The translations under genes and the position numbers were made by a program. Shown here in pieces: positions 45,300-60,606 of a DNA stretch of 64,000 nucleotides (positions are counted from its first letter, which is position 1; every line of letters starts with the position of its first letter). Location of the stretch: the NCBI GenBank assembly GCA_028554645.1, contig JAQOOI010000013.1, positions 653,336 through 717,335 of the forward strand, in the 5' to 3' direction. Under the pieces are notes generated by a model, which worked only from the letters and a program-made list of their open reading frames with translations, had not been told where the DNA came from and ran no database searches. Source of the DNA: Omphalotus guepiniiformis (Eukaryota > Basidiomycota > Agaricomycetes > Agaricales > Omphalotaceae).

Positions 45300-47831
45300 C
45301 TAATGAACCCCACTAACCTCCAAAACCTTATGCAACTGCAAATTCTCCTTTTCATTAGCGATATGACCTTCCTTAATCCTCTCTTTTGTCCTTTCAGCCG
45401 CAGCATCATAAACAAAATGAACAGGTGGGTGCATTTGTAAATGATAATACCCTCCACGCCCATCCAAACTCGAATCAGAATCAGAATAGTGGTTGTCGAC
45501 TCTATCGTCCATCGGTTCTTCTTTACCGATAGTTTCATAGAAAATATCGTCTGGATCGAACGCTTCTAGAAACGAAGTACGCCAGCGTTAGAGCAAAGAC
45601 CATGAAAAGGTACGCTCGAGGACTCACGTTCAGATGCTTCGGCATCAACTCTTCTCTTTCCCAAAGCTTTGGCACTAGGCTCAATAGGCGTCCTAACATC
45701 ATCCTCGTCATCCTCATCCTCATCCCTCCTCCTGATACCCAACCCTCCAAACCCATTCAACACATCATCAACCGGCAAAACCACTTGAGGATGTTGATGC
45801 GAATGCTGCTGCTGGGACTCCGAATTTGGCGTCCCAGGACTAGCCGCCCTCCCGAACGACGCCGAACCTGAATGCGAATGCATAGAATGAGCAGGACTCC
45901 GCGGACCATGCGGTGCACCAGGTGGGGGCGCAAGCAGCGGCATCGCCGATGCGGCTTGCTGTTGCTGCTGCTGCTGTAGAAGCGTGCCATCAACCACACC
46001 AGGTTGTAAAAGCAACGGAATATGATCCACCATCGACTGAGGTCTTGACGGTGGCGGGGTAGGAGAATGACTCCTAGACACGCCAGCTCCTTCAACAGCA
46101 GCTGTAACAGCCAAATAAGCGGCAGTCTCTTTATCCAACAACCTCCTATCCATTCTAGTTTCCTTCCTGCTCTTTTCTTCGGCTTTCCTTTCCATCGCGA
46201 CTCGTTCTAAATCATCATATTGCTGCAAGGCATCCAGGAGCTCTTCGTTGGCTTGGAGTAGCGCATCGAGCAGCATCTCTTCCGTCGTTTGCTCGACTAC
46301 AGGCGAAGGCGTGCGTGAATTGTCCGAGTGGGTTCGTTTCTTTTTCTTCTCGTCTTCATCATTGTACAACAGCTGCTTTTCTCTTTCCCTCTCTCTTCTT
46401 GACTTTTCTGCGCCAGCTGTTGCCCAAGGGATCTGAGCCGCTATAAGCTCTTGACTGGACAAACACTTCAACCGGAATTCCTACAAAACTCTGTCAGTAC
46501 CAAGTTCACGCATACACGGATGATGCTCACCTTGATAACCTCTCCCCTCTCCCCCTTTTTCAACTCTTCAACTCTAGCATGTACCAACGCCTGAGTTAAA
46601 AGACTAGCATTGCCCATGCCGATCGTACACTCTTGAAACAACCTCCTGATATCTTCTTCAAGTGGAATGATCCGATTCTTTGTCTTTTTATCCTTTCTAT
46701 GTTCGCGGTGCTTCCTAGGAGTAGCATCGACGTCTACTTGGGGAGCAACAACAGGGGCAGTCGGAGGGTTGAACATGGCATCATCTGTATCGAAAGGCAT
46801 GCCTTCATCAGGTTTATCGATCGGTTTGACTCGTTTCCATAATCCTCTAAAAGCTGAATCTTTTCCTATTCACGTCAGACGACGGCACCATTGAAACTGC
46901 TGTATGTACTCACTAGATCCAGACGCATAAGCAGCGGCAGCGATAACATCCAACACCCTCTCCCTAACAACCGGACTAGTTCTCTTATTAGTCGGACTAA
47001 GAAGATCTTCAAGCGTGTCTAGAAATTTGCGAGACGTTGATTGAGAAATAAACAGATCGGACGAGTTTCGAAGCATGATAGCCCATAAGCGTGCAGCAGA
47101 TAGCTGTGCAGTAGGTTCACCATATCTACATACAACATTAGCATAAATCGGGAAAAGCTGGGATGAGGATGATACAGACTTGAATTCGCGCCGAAGAGCA
47201 CGGACAGCCTCTTTCGCATTGACTTCGTTGGCAGAAGCGCGCTCGCATACTTCGAGAACGAGAGCCCAATCCTCCGAGGCAGTTGCAGTGAGATAACCTT
47301 AAAAGACGATAAGATTTGACAAAAAAAGACAAAGACACTAGTTGTCCCACCTATCATCCTAGTCAGTTCAGCGCCACCCTCATGGTCAACGCGATCAACA
47401 ATCTGCCACTGCTGAGGGTCCTTCTCCTGTCGCTGAAGGTCCTTGTCTCTATTCCAAAACCACTTTGTACCACCAGACGAAGACTTAATATGACCATCAT
47501 CTGGATCAAGAGCCTTGAGTATGCCCATGACGCCAACAGAATCAGGAGGTGGTGGTGGTTTCTTCTTGAGATGCTGAGGGCTACCCGGAGCAGGAGGAAT
47601 AGAATGATTACTAGGATTTTGCATAGCAGTGAGACTAGTATGAGAACTCGACCTGGAAGGAGGTAGCTGATCGCGGTGTTCGATGTCGTCGAGGACAGAA
47701 CGAGGTCTGAGTGGTTCTAGCTTTGAATATACAGCATGTTGAGAGTGAATAGGGGTATGTATAGAAGCAGAAGAGGAAGAACTGGATTCATCTTGCTTTT
47801 TGGGCTTGCCAGCACCAAACAACTTTTTCAT
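45300..47831 (-). CDS. VHS/GAT-type vesicle-trafficking adaptor, 754 aa
   Basis: Six exons, 47831-47351, 47297-47180, 47125-46914, 46865-46531, 46480-45628 and 45565-45300, join to 2265 nt in frame, ATG to TAG. The N-terminus (MKKLFGAGKPKK) is basic and Ser/Pro-rich. A VHS-like helical domain follows (ASEDWALVLEVCERA, EVNAKEAVRALRREF, AARLWAIMLRNSS). A GAT-like helical bundle comes next (EEMLLDALLQANEELLDALQQYDDLER), then a long Gln/Pro/Ser linker with a Q7 run and an acidic C-terminus (DPDDIFYET, SDSDSSLDG). The domain order suggests an Lsb5/GGA/TOM1-like adaptor that binds ubiquitinated cargo or actin-linked endocytic partners; Lsb5 is the nearest guess. The second intron donor is a weak GTCTGT. 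Confidence 0.82.
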
Positions 47832-47857
47832 CGTGGTAGGGTAGAGATACAAGAGTA

Positions 47858-49749
47858 TTATGTAATCACTACTGGGGACAAACCGAGCGCAGGTTTGTCG
47901 GCAAACAGAACCGGGCGGACTGCGGCGAGAGCGGAGGGAGTGTACTCTGTTATGGCGAGATGACGGACTGAAATCGGAACTGGATCGTAGGGTGTTCCGG
48001 TGGAGAGCACAGCGGTGGGCTGAAGCTGGGAAAGGATGTGGAGCTGCCAAGGAGAACGATCGGCGTTTCGGAGGACAAACACGGTCTGCTCCGAAACGAC
48101 GGAGGGAATATCGGAGGGAGAGTAGACTACGTGTCTTGCGTCGAGAGATTTGACAAAAGCGTCGTACGCAGCGCCTGCGGTGTTTCTGATTGCACCGCCT
48201 TTTGTGCGCAGAACACCCTCTGCATCGTCCACTGCTTTGTTGTAGCTCTCCATCTTTGGCGTGAATACAACTGTTTTCTCTCCTTTCTTCAATGGTTCTC
48301 CTTCTTTCAAGCAGATGACTGCGCGTGAATAAGCTGCAGTGCTGATCTCTGCGCTTTCTTTCTTCGCAGCAATCCACTTTTCTTCTGACCACTGTTCTTC
48401 TCTGAGCTTGGACTTCCATTTCCTGATTCTCTCCGTGCTCTCTCGCAGTCTGTCCAGCGAAATCCTCCCATTCTCGACTGCACGCCAAACAGCCTCCACG
48501 GCCCCTTTCTGTCTCTGAAAGGTATGACAAATCATGACGACATCCGCGCCTGCCTCTAATGCTCTCACTGCGCCTTCTTCAACTCCCGGCCCGCCTTTCC
48601 AGTCCTCCTGCACCTTCCCCTCGTTCGTCCCAATGCCAACGCCGCTTTCCTCTTTCGTCTTTGCAATTGCATCCATCTCCAAACAATCCGTTACAACAAC
48701 CCCGTTAAAACCAACCGACTCCCTCAACAACTCTGTCGTTACTTCCCGACTCATCGACGCCGCAGTATCCGTCTCCCCAGTCACCAAAGGCAAAGCCATA
48801 TGTCCCGTCATCACCGTCACCAACTCACCGCTCAACTCTTTCCAAGGTACAAGTTCAACCTTTTCCAACTCTTCTCTCCTCTTCCAAATCCTTGGTAATC
48901 CCAGATGCGAGTCGACGTTTGTATCTCCATGTCCAGGGAAATGCTTCACACACGGTGCAACACCTGCTTTTTCAATTCCTTTACACGCCGCTTGAACGTG
49001 TTTTGCTACTCGATCGGGATCTACTACTTTTTCAGCATTTCACGTTTTGAATTTGTCTAGAGGCTCACCATCACCGAAACTCCTCACGCCGATAACTGGA
49101 TTCTCTCTCTCGCTATTCACATCACCCACAGGCGCAAATACCCAATTTACACCGATCAACCCCAACTCTCTCGCTTGGGCCTCTGATACCTTTTCAGTAA
49201 CATCATATGCTGGACTCCCATCTTCATTAACGATAGATCCAAGCGTCATCGCGCCGGGGCTACGAAATAATACACATTAGACACATACCGCTGTATAAGC
49301 ATCTCATATACATACAACAATGTAACAACCCCATTTGCACTAAATGTCGATACCAAACCTTACCCATCATAAGTACCTTCAACAGCTCTTCAACATAATA
49401 CTCACCACCCTCCTGATCACCACCAACACCAAGCACCTCTTCCTGTCCCTCCTCCCTCGCAAAGTCCTTCAACTTTTTCACATCCTCCGCAACCTCTCTC
49501 GCTCTCCCCTCCTCAGGCCCTGACCCAATAATATTTCTCTTCATCATAATAACATTTCCAACCCAATAACCCCGACCAAGTAACTTTAGTATATCCCTCC
49601 CGATACCTTCGAATGGTGAGGAGCCGTGGTATCCGAAGATAAAGTGCTAGTACGAGTTGATCAAAGGATGGGTGGATGAATGAATGAAGACGCACCTGCC
49701 CAATTTCTTTCTTGATTTCGTCAGTCAGTTGAACGATAGGTTCAGACAT
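47858..49749 (-). CDS. Glycoside hydrolase family 3, NagZ-like beta-N-acetylhexosaminidase, 567 aa
   Basis: Exons 49749-49696, 49646-49354, 49259-49069 and 49023-47858 join to 1704 nt in frame (MSEPIVQLTDEIKK... to TAA). The GH3 core shows VGGDQEGG, ENPVIGVRSFGD, KHFPGHGDTNVDSHLGLP with the catalytic His, and VVVTDCLEM with the nucleophile Asp. It would cleave terminal beta-GlcNAc from sugar chains. There is no signal peptide, so it is probably cytosolic. The last intron is only 45 nt. The second splice (49353-49260, GTATCG donor) is the least certain. Its stop lies 26 bp before the start codon of the downstream VHS gene on the same strand. Confidence 0.87.
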
Positions 49750-50641
49750 GGTTGCGACTTTCGTATTCCATCATTGATACTTTAAGTACCCTTTGTTCCG
49801 GGCCGGGTCACCGGGAGGCATATGCTTCAAGATAACGCAAACCCTGATAACTACAGGCTCGCGTTCTACTGTAGCACTGACTTCAAGCTCGAAGTTCTCT
49901 CAATCTGAATCACGGTCAATACCCCAACACGTCCAATCCAGTGCTAGCTATGTATAGCTATAATACCCCTGCTGGCGGTCGATGACTTGACGCGCTGCGC
50001 AGTGCTTTCAGTCATGACTGACTCCTCCGTCATGAATGTGTATACGCGCTTTCCGCTCTCTAAAGGCGTCCGAGTGCTCGCAGGGATACCGTATCCGCCC
50101 TCCACTGATTACACTCTCACTGGTCACGGTGGGGATAGAAAGCAACGGTATACTCGGTCTTTGAATCTTTGTACAGCAGGCACTCTGAGTATCCGGCGTT
50201 CCGCGCAATATCGAAAAGCGAAGGGAATAGTTCAGGTAACCTTTGAAGCATCTACATATCTCAATATCACGGTGTAACTTGAGGCGGAATTAAATAACAA
50301 ATATGACCCACCGTGCAACAGTTACAGAATGCAATGCGTCTCATCATAACATCTTGTATGCGATTGAAGAAAAGATTGCCGTTACTTCCAACAAATCATA
50401 AAGGCAACGCCGAACGAATCTTGGCGCATACCATACTTGAGTAAGTACGAATGCAAAGACAGCTGCCAGTACATACGTGCAGTACTAATTCGACAAGCGC
50501 CGACGAACAAACAGAACGCCATACCTTCCGCGAGCTTGCTGGAAAACGACAGAAACAAGTCGAATGGCGGAAAGAATTTTAAAGAATGTTATTAATGATT
50601 TTCCGGAGAAACAGGTCGTGGGAAAGCGTGTTTGATGGGAG
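49750..50641. other. Divergent intergenic region
   Basis: Lies between the GH3 start (minus) and KAR2 (plus). Small frames here are not conserved-looking; no repeat was seen. Confidence 0.5.
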
Positions 50642-50673
50642 ACGTGCCACTGCCACGTACAACTGACACGTCA
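50642..50673 (+). promoter_or_regulatory. ACGTG-core cluster, candidate UPR element of KAR2
   Basis: Within 32 bp there are three ACGT cores: GACGTGCC (50641-), CACGTA (50654-50659, reverse complement TACGTG) and the near-palindrome TGACACGTCA (50664-50673). TACGTG is the core of a known yeast unfolded-protein-response element bound by Hac1. The cluster lies 65-96 bp upstream of the BiP start codon. Confidence 0.5.
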
Positions 50674-50737
50674 CGCTCCTGAAATAAAAAGCTCACCAAC
50701 TCTAGAAATTTTACATCCAAGTCCTCCCCTTTCCACC

Positions 50738-53163
<2,426 letters not shown>

Positions 53164-54603
53164 GAGACTCGGATGTCTTTTTCTTTTTGGAATGAAAGGT
53201 GGTGGAGGGGTCACTCCACGGATGTGGGAGGTGGAGACTAGAGAACTAGATGCAGTGGGGCGGGTGAATGCTTTTTGGGGAGAGCATTCATTTTAATACC
53301 AATTTTACACGTTCCCCCCATCTGTATTCGGTTGTTGGTTGTCGTAGTCTCTGGGAATAGGAAAATGAATGTCCTAGGTAGTAGGAGTGGGAGTGGGATG
53401 ATTTTATAGTATATGTGCATAGTATTTGCAGTAAATTAGAGAATGACTTCTTTCCCCAAAATTGTGCGCACCAGGTATACGGTTGAGATTTACTGTAAGT
53501 ATGGGATCAAGGCATTCATTCCCGTACAGGTTGTAGATGGTCGCTTATATGCGCGTTCTGTACTGTGTGCGGTTGGTGTTAGCTACCACTCAAGGCCAAC
53601 GTGGGGTGCAGCAAATATGACAAGTAACGCAACGTTCCCGGTACGTTCCCCCCTTCCCATCCAAGATCTGAATTGTCTCTAGAGCAATTCGAATTCTGAA
53701 GGAAATAGAGATGCGATCGTTGTCGGAAAGACCGGAGTGGCGTAGTTGGTATTTGAGGTTTGGTTAGCGGCTTCCTAGCCCTGCATGTTTTTTGCCATCT
53801 TCTTATCGCCATAAAAGATTTGAATATCCAAGAGAGGTAGGGAGAGTACCATCGGATAGCCAAAGGCCAGCACGATGACGACAACCTGAGTGTAGGACGA
53901 GGACAACGTTTCCGGTCCTTCCGACCTCCCATCCGAATCTAAATTGTCTTTGGGAGCAATTCGGATGATCCAGAGAAAGTCAAATCATACATAGAGATCG
54001 TTTCGGAGAGTAGTTGGGTTGGCCTTGTGATACTTATACTTTGCGATAACGGAATCTCGTTAATACTGCATACTTGCCCTGTTTGAGTAGGCCCTGGAAG
54101 TTTCGTACATCATAGCCTGAAGGTAGGTGGACGCTGAACACGAGGTGACCTGCAGCCTTGGACCTACATGCTTGATCAAGCGTATCACTGGGATCTTGAG
54201 AATAGCAGATGAAAGATAGGTCAGGGAAGGTCATCAGGTTATGAATTTGTCGAGTTTCTTTTGCTGTTTCAGTTTGCATCTAGCATTGGATGAGTACGAA
54301 TCGGACAATGTCACAAACGTGCGGTCTGTTGATCATATCGATTCACAGGAATGACCATGAACGTGTCTCAATCGCACCTGTATCGATCCAAGAGAAAGAG
54401 GGAAACAAAGAGCAAGACGAACTGAATTTCCATAAATCAGTTTCCCTGAGTCGAGTACAACGTTGTCGCCGAGTAAAAAGAGCTAAAATAACACGTGACG
54501 AACGCGTATATATGAAGGGGCGCAATGATGTAAAGCGTGTTTTTCCTTTCTTTCATTCATTCCGGATTATCCTTTGAAAGATTCCCTCTTCCCCCTTCAT
54601 AGC
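53164..54603. other. Intergenic, no gene seen
   Basis: Holds short imperfect repeats (CCCATCC...GCAATTCG around 53655-53690 and 53925-53965) and a hairpin ATCCGAAT/ATTCGGAT near 53932-53967. No coding frame is supported. Confidence 0.5.
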
Positions 54604-55694
54604 ATGTCTGAAATATTCTATCGTCAATATGTAGGCGAATCGGATCTCCCTCATGTCATGGCTCTTGTTCAGAGCGAGCTCAGCGAGCCGTATGTCATTT
54701 ACACCTTCAGATACTTCCTTCATCAATGGTATGGCCTTTTAAGCGCTCCTTCAGCATTTCTGGTCGTGTGACACTCATTTTTTGTGTATAGGCCTCATCT
54801 CTCTTTCCTAGTGAGCTATATATCATTTTTCTTGGTCGCGGACTGGATTGTTCATGCAAGCAATCTTGTCTTTGTGTGTTACCCCCCTTCCCAGGCTTAC
54901 CCAGGCGACCCAACCACTTCCGACCCTGTAGGAGTTATCGTATGCAAACAAAGCATGCACCGCGATCTCTACAACCGCGGTTACATCGCTATGCTCAGCG
55001 TAAACAAGGCCTATCGAAAACGTGGCATCGGTCCGTCAGCCTTCTCGCTTTCTTTGCTTTCCTCACGTGTGGATTTCTTATGCTAGATGAACGACCACCA
55101 CCTTGATTGGGGTGCGCCTTTGTCTCTTTTTTTCCCTTTTTCTTTCAATCTTTTAGCTAGTTCGCTTGTACGGAACTCTATGGAAGCTATGAAGCAAGAT
55201 GGGGTCGACGAGGTGGGTGGCTCATTCTTCATTCATGTATTGATACCCTTGCATCCTCAACTCGGGTCCAAGGACTCTTTGCTTGGGGGTTTTTTTTAAA
55301 ACCTATCATTCTCTCACCCATTATTAATTTCGTCACCGGGTTCCCCCATATTCCCCGCATCAATCATTACTGACATCGTACGATCCTGACCTAGGTTGTT
55401 CTCGAAACCGAATACGATAACCACGCCGCTCTCTCTCTATACGAGTCTCTCGGTTTCATCCGCGAGAAGCGGTTGTACCGTTTCTACCTGAATGGAAAGG
55501 ACGCGTTCCGCCTCGTGTTGACCGTCCCTCCTCCGGAAGGAAATTCAGACGACAGCTCGAGTTCTAATACTGCATCCGTCACCCTCGGCAATCGTACACG
55601 CACCCGCCGACCCAGGAGGCACACCAACTATCGTGCTATCAGGGTCACCCCTTATTCGGATGAGGATGATGATGACGAGACATCCAGCCGATAA
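54604..55694 (+). CDS. NAA30: N-alpha-acetyltransferase 30, NatC catalytic subunit (Mak3), 211 aa
   Basis: Exons 54604-54728, 54792-54810, 54895-55030, 55157-55212 and 55395-55694 sum to 636 nt in frame. The second exon is only 19 nt. The GNAT fold is clear: [42 protein letters not shown] (the acetyl-CoA loop R/Q-x-x-G-x-A/G), [21 protein letters not shown] and [14 protein letters not shown]. NatC acetylates the N-terminus of Met-hydrophobic proteins on the ribosome. A Ser/Asp/Arg-rich C-terminal extension (residues about 165-211) is unusual compared with yeast Mak3. The third donor is GTCCGT. Confidence 0.93.
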
Positions 55695-55952
55695 GATGTG
55701 AGCGCATGTGAGCGGCCAGTATTCGTTTCTCTGCTTTTACTCTTTTCTTTTTTTGGGATTTCTTGAGGTAGATAGCCAAAGCGTTTTTTGTTTCTCCCTC
55801 TTTTCCTTTAATTGTCATTCTACACATTACATTGTACTGCTGTTGTACTTGTACGAACTTTTATTTCTTTGTAACCCCAGATCATCCGATAATAAAGCAC
55901 CAGATAGCTGCGATACGTCACCATTTGAGATTGCATGCTATGAGCATTTCCC

Positions 55953-57464
55953 CTACAACATAGGTGTAAGCCCAAGCTTATAGAGCCTGTTTGCATTATG
56001 AAACAAGGCGTTCTCCACGACAGTGACAGCCTGAGACTCTGACAGGTCACCTAGCTTTACCATCTCTGCAAGTACCTGGCAATACAAAGTATAGGAAAAT
56101 CGAGTTTTACAACAGAAAATAGCAACTTACAATATACAGAGCTTGTCTTGCCTGGATAGTCCCCAGATAAAACGTCTCGGGAAACCAGTGCCCGTCCGCT
56201 GTATTCATCATTAGATGTATACTATCAAATAAACAACTCAAACTCACTGGACCAAAGAATCTTATTCGTCGGACAAAGGTCCAGTACATCCCGGACGACG
56301 GCCCTTTGACCTGCGGCCGATACGAATGGGAAAATCTGCAATACACAAACACCTTAATCTTTATTAATTACATCAACGAGACGGCAAGACATACCTCCCC
56401 AAAATCGCAAAACACATTCTCGTATACCGCAGTGAGATACCCCGCTTCTCGCGTGTACGGATACGACGAGTGAAGAAGGACGATTTTAGTACTGGGATAT
56501 TCTTTGATGATAGGCTGCATATGGGCCGGCGATGAGTGTACGAGGCTTATATCACTGTCTCCGAGACCGGTATGGAATTGCACTGAAGGAAGTTTCAACA
56601 AGCGCTTTGTATATGACTGGTTACCATCCAGTCATAAGCCATGCCATGATTACCTGGTATGCCAGATTGACCCGCAATACGTAGCGTGGCGTGAACTATC
56701 CAATCATTGAGTGTCCTAAACGCTAGCCGGAGGTTTCGGGTTTCCTTGTACAGAGTGAATGCTGATGTCACATCTTCCAGTAGTGACTTTTCGTTGATCA
56801 ACTCGGATGGGCTGGTTATATTGAGGCCCGTACGATAACATGCGATGGATTTGAATGCAACCACCTCGGAATCGTTGCATTTATCCGTAATACACTGCTG
56901 GAATTCCGATGCTAGCGCGTTGTAGACTTGAAGGCTGCCATCATCCAAGGAAGACTGGAGATATGGTTCAAACAGTCTCTTCAAAATGTTCTACGTATCA
57001 AAGCTTAGATATGAGCAGTCTCATTAATCAAACTCACGAAAACTCACCTCAGCTTCTATCTCAACCCTCACAATCCTTTTCGTGTCGCACCCAAATTTCC
57101 GATGCCACTTCCAATCTTCAGCCCACTCTGATACGCCTCCGAGTCCATCGTCAAGTAGAATAGATTGTATCTTGCACGGACGCATGAACATCTCACACAA
57201 TTCATCGTAATCGGTTGCATCCCTCTTAGCTTTCACGTCAGCCCAAGATGAAGCATATTCCGGTAGCTCCAACAAACGACCAAGCTGAGACGCCGCACGC
57301 CAGCACGCAAGTGTATTTGTCGCATCCACGGTCAATCCCTTATCAGTAGCTTCCGATATAAGAACCTCGAAAGGGACTTGAGAGCGATATTCTGCCTTGA
57401 GGAGAGGGTGAGCATGATTGTCAATTGCAGGGAAGTTGAACGCCGTTGTCGCTAGTCGATCCAT
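55953..57464 (-). CDS. Amidohydrolase-2 family protein (FluG N-terminal type), 406 aa
   Basis: Exons 57464-57048, 56990-56654, 56582-56395, 56335-56248, 56198-56131 and 56075-55953 join to 1221 nt in frame, ATG to TAG. It has the metal-binding HxH near the N-terminus (DNHAHPLL), a C-terminal barrel with VQFHTGLGD (metal His), IVLLHSSYPYTREAGYL and NVFCDFGE, then TNKILWSTDGHWFPE with the catalytic Asp. This pattern matches the amidohydrolase half of fungal FluG-like proteins; the glutamine-synthetase half is absent. The substrate is unknown. No signal peptide, so probably cytosolic. Confidence 0.85.
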
Positions 57465-58556
57465 TACTTGCTTACTAATATCAAAACCGCAAGAGAAATC
57501 CCCTGGCTTATCTTATCAGATCAACTCTTTAACCCATACTGCACACTTACCCTCAACCGTCTTGCAGCGATGCCTATTAATCCTGGAGACTTGGAATCTG
57601 CAATTAGGAATGCTATTCCTGTCTCGCATCTTGAAATTGAAGACCAATCAAGTGGGTGCGGGGAGAACTACGCAATTGTTCTCGTCAGCGAGGTGATCCT
57701 GCTTCGCCGAAATACCTACAGCGAACTGAATTTCTTTGATGTATCCATAGGCATTTGAGGGAAAGAATACCCTCGCAAGACATAGATGGGGTGAAGCGCT
57801 CGTCTCCTCAACTTCACTGATCATTCATATTCCCCGCCCTAGTAAATGAACTTTTGAAAGAGCAAATCTCGCAAATGCATGCCTTTTCTCAGGTATAATC
57901 TCAATTGACCTGAAGACTCGTATCATTGACACTGCCTCGTGGTAGAAAACTTTCACACCGAAACAATATCAGGCTTACTTGGCCAAGGGGACCTAGTTGC
58001 AACAGATATCACGGAGATAGGGCCAGGAAGTTGACACACAACACCGGGAGAAGTGTGGCGCAGATCCCACCATAGGTCGCATTCTCTTGGTCAGACTCTG
58101 AGACATATCAGTATTTGATGGACCTGACACCCACTTTACGAGATTCTGTAGTGTACTACGTTTCTAAGACTAGTATGTGGGAGTTAAAGTTAGCAACGAC
58201 TATCTTGCGTAATACATGATTACATGACTTGAAATCTAGAGGCTGACTCCGGGAGACTATGTGGGAGTCAAAGATCCCAGCGTCACTACTGCCTCAGTCG
58301 CAGCAATTTGCGTTCAGTCTGGATAGCTTGTACACGAAAAATTGAGGTCACAATAATTTCCCAGCGTACTGAACTTCGAGTCCTTCGAGGCTGTCCAAAT
58401 ACTCAATGTTCAGCACACAAAACAATAAAAAGAGCGGCTGCACATTATACAAATGAAAGTTCATGAAAGGTGGACCAATGAAGGGAAGTGTTTAGGGTAA
58501 AGGTTCATAAAATAGGTTACCGATACGGACATGTCCAGCAGCGAGTCCAGCATTGT
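57465..58556. other. Intergenic, no gene seen
   Basis: No conserved frame. Two short similar stretches TATGTGGGAGT near 58171 and 58259; otherwise unremarkable. Confidence 0.5.
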
Positions 58557-60055
58557 TCAATGAATATCGAGGTCAATCGTCGTCGACCGCATGACTCGAA
58601 TTTCTCTGGCAGTAACCGGCGGCGAAACTTTCAGGCCAACCTTAGCTTTATTCTTCCACTTCCAGAAAATCCATGCTTTCAACAGATCCTGTAATTTGAG
58701 CGAGAGTGAGAACAGTACAAAATCACTGCAGCAAACCGACCTTGTGAGTTCCAAAAATGAGAACAGCAGCAACTGGGACTGATCGGATGTCAGTGAGATG
58801 CACAGAGCATGCATCAGTCTACTCACCAATAGAGAGGACAATGTCTAGCTGAGCCAAGCCTATCACACTGTTCTTCACGAACACAATGAAAAAGAACATG
58901 AGACCTGCACTGAAGAAATTTGTCGGTATGCAATTCTTCTCCAATAGGGATAAAACAACTCACATTATCGAGACAAGACCAAAAGTAGTGAATGCGGTGA
59001 CCCGAATCAACATAGATTTCGGCATGCTGGCTTTCTTCACGGCCGACCTGCATCTACGAAATCGCAAGTAGATGATAACTGAATGACGACCGTTCATGGT
59101 TTCGTCCGATAATCTGAAGTGGTTCAAGAAACGTACCGTTGAGAACCAGTACAGGAATCAAGAACATGATGACGAGTGCCGCCGTAATGCGCCCACTGTA
59201 AATTCATTCGCTGGGGCCAATCCATAGCAGAAATTCTGGACGCACGGAATATTGTTTTCCAGGCTGCAGTAGGAGACCGTCGAGAATGTCGATTCGGATG
59301 AGTGGACTAGTCCTAGCTTTTATTTCATGTTTCACACAGTAGCGCATTTGAAGATAAACGTCGCAACTCACAGTCAAAGATTCCATGAAAACGCCGAACT
59401 GGACAATATAAGGCACAATCAAGATCTGCCATGTCCTACTTTAATACTAACCCTCCACAAGAAACGAGAGAAGCAAAGCCGACGTACCGCTGCATTCCAA
59501 AAGGTTTTGGCCGACTACTGTGCCCCCCGAAAGTGTTGTGTGGACACTGAAAAATAGCTAGATATTCGTTGGAAACACCCTGACACACAGTGCATCAATC
59601 TCACCTGAACGACAAGTCCAAGCGTAGCAGAGGCCGCACTATCGGGAAAGAAGAATTGGCAGTCATCCCCATGCGCGGCAGAACATGAGGCTTACTAGGG
59701 AGGTGCTGCGTACGTAAATGACGATTGGACGAGACACAAAGCAAAGGGAGGCTGGGAGTTACCCGCCTCTGACCAGCAAGGAGGAGTAGCAGATAGGATA
59801 CACAAAAGAAAATCCAGCTGAACATGAAGTTATACCAAGTAGCTTGTCTTTTCACGGGAGAGAAACAAGCCGCTATCACAGTAACGACAGCGCCAACCAA
59901 GCCAATTACTTGAAAAACCAAGAACACTGTCAATTTCGGGTCTAGATTTGACATTTCTTCTGCGAGCTCGCGGGCGGAGTCAGTGAAATTTGGAATCTTG
60001 CGAATGGACCACACTCACCCGACTGGGTTTCATTTACAGCAATTACAGGGGACAT
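58557..60055 (-). CDS. Seven-helix membrane protein, Agaricomycete family, possible frame lesions
   Basis: The start is ATG 60055 (MSPVIAVNETQS), exon 1 60055-60019, exon 2 59959 onward: VFLVFQVIGLVGAVVTVIAA and FMFSWIFFCVSYLLLLLAGQ are membrane helices. Later pieces are 59640-59604 (AASATLGLVVQ), a segment reading LFFSVHTTLSGGTVVGQNLL, IVPYIVQFGVFMESLT, MLIRVTAFTTFGLVSIM, VAAVLIFGTHK and the final exon ending DLLKAWIFWKW...IDLDIH at 58557. The order fits a seven-transmembrane protein with short introns, possibly receptor-like, of unknown function. Two junctions (near 59755 and 59495) do not keep frame with standard splicing; either a degenerate gene, a one-base assembly error, or my exon choice. 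Confidence 0.6.
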
Positions 60056-60606
60056 TGCAATTACTGTAAAGCTCCACCTGGGAGATGTAAGCGAGGCTTT
60101 GAGATCAGGATTCAATATGCAGGGCTTGAAGGAGAAAAACTTCACAAGGACTAGTTGTATAAATCGAAATATTCGACCAACATCAGTGTTCCCATCTTGA
60201 CATTCGTGTGGTCAGGACAGTGCTCTGGGACGATGCCATCTCCTTGGTCAACTTGGTTACCTAGATATGTATAAGCAAATGGACCCAGAGTTCCACCGTC
60301 ATCAGAGAGAAGAAGGACGGCGCCACGTGCGATTCTCCTCAGGTGCCCCTTCCATAAATCATTCGAAGATCATACATACTGTACATAGATGCGACGAGTG
60401 CTCCACAGCCCTGATTCCTGGTTGAAGTACTGTTGAAATCCTGGACAGACCTCTACTACTAATTCTGGCCTGCTGTTTTTTCAGCCTGGCTATGGAGTCG
60501 ATTTGCCTAGCGTTGCTGAAACACTAATATCAGTGAAAATCTCTCAACGCAACATTCCAATCAATGATGTGGTAAGTATGTAACTAAAATTGTCATGTTG
60601 GCCGTG

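Noticed and set aside
45602..47963. Plus-strand frames opposite the VHS gene
   Set aside because: The minus-strand exons join perfectly and explain the region.
53650..53970. Imperfect repeats with hairpin as a possible transposon end
   Set aside because: Short, no target duplication and no internal structure.
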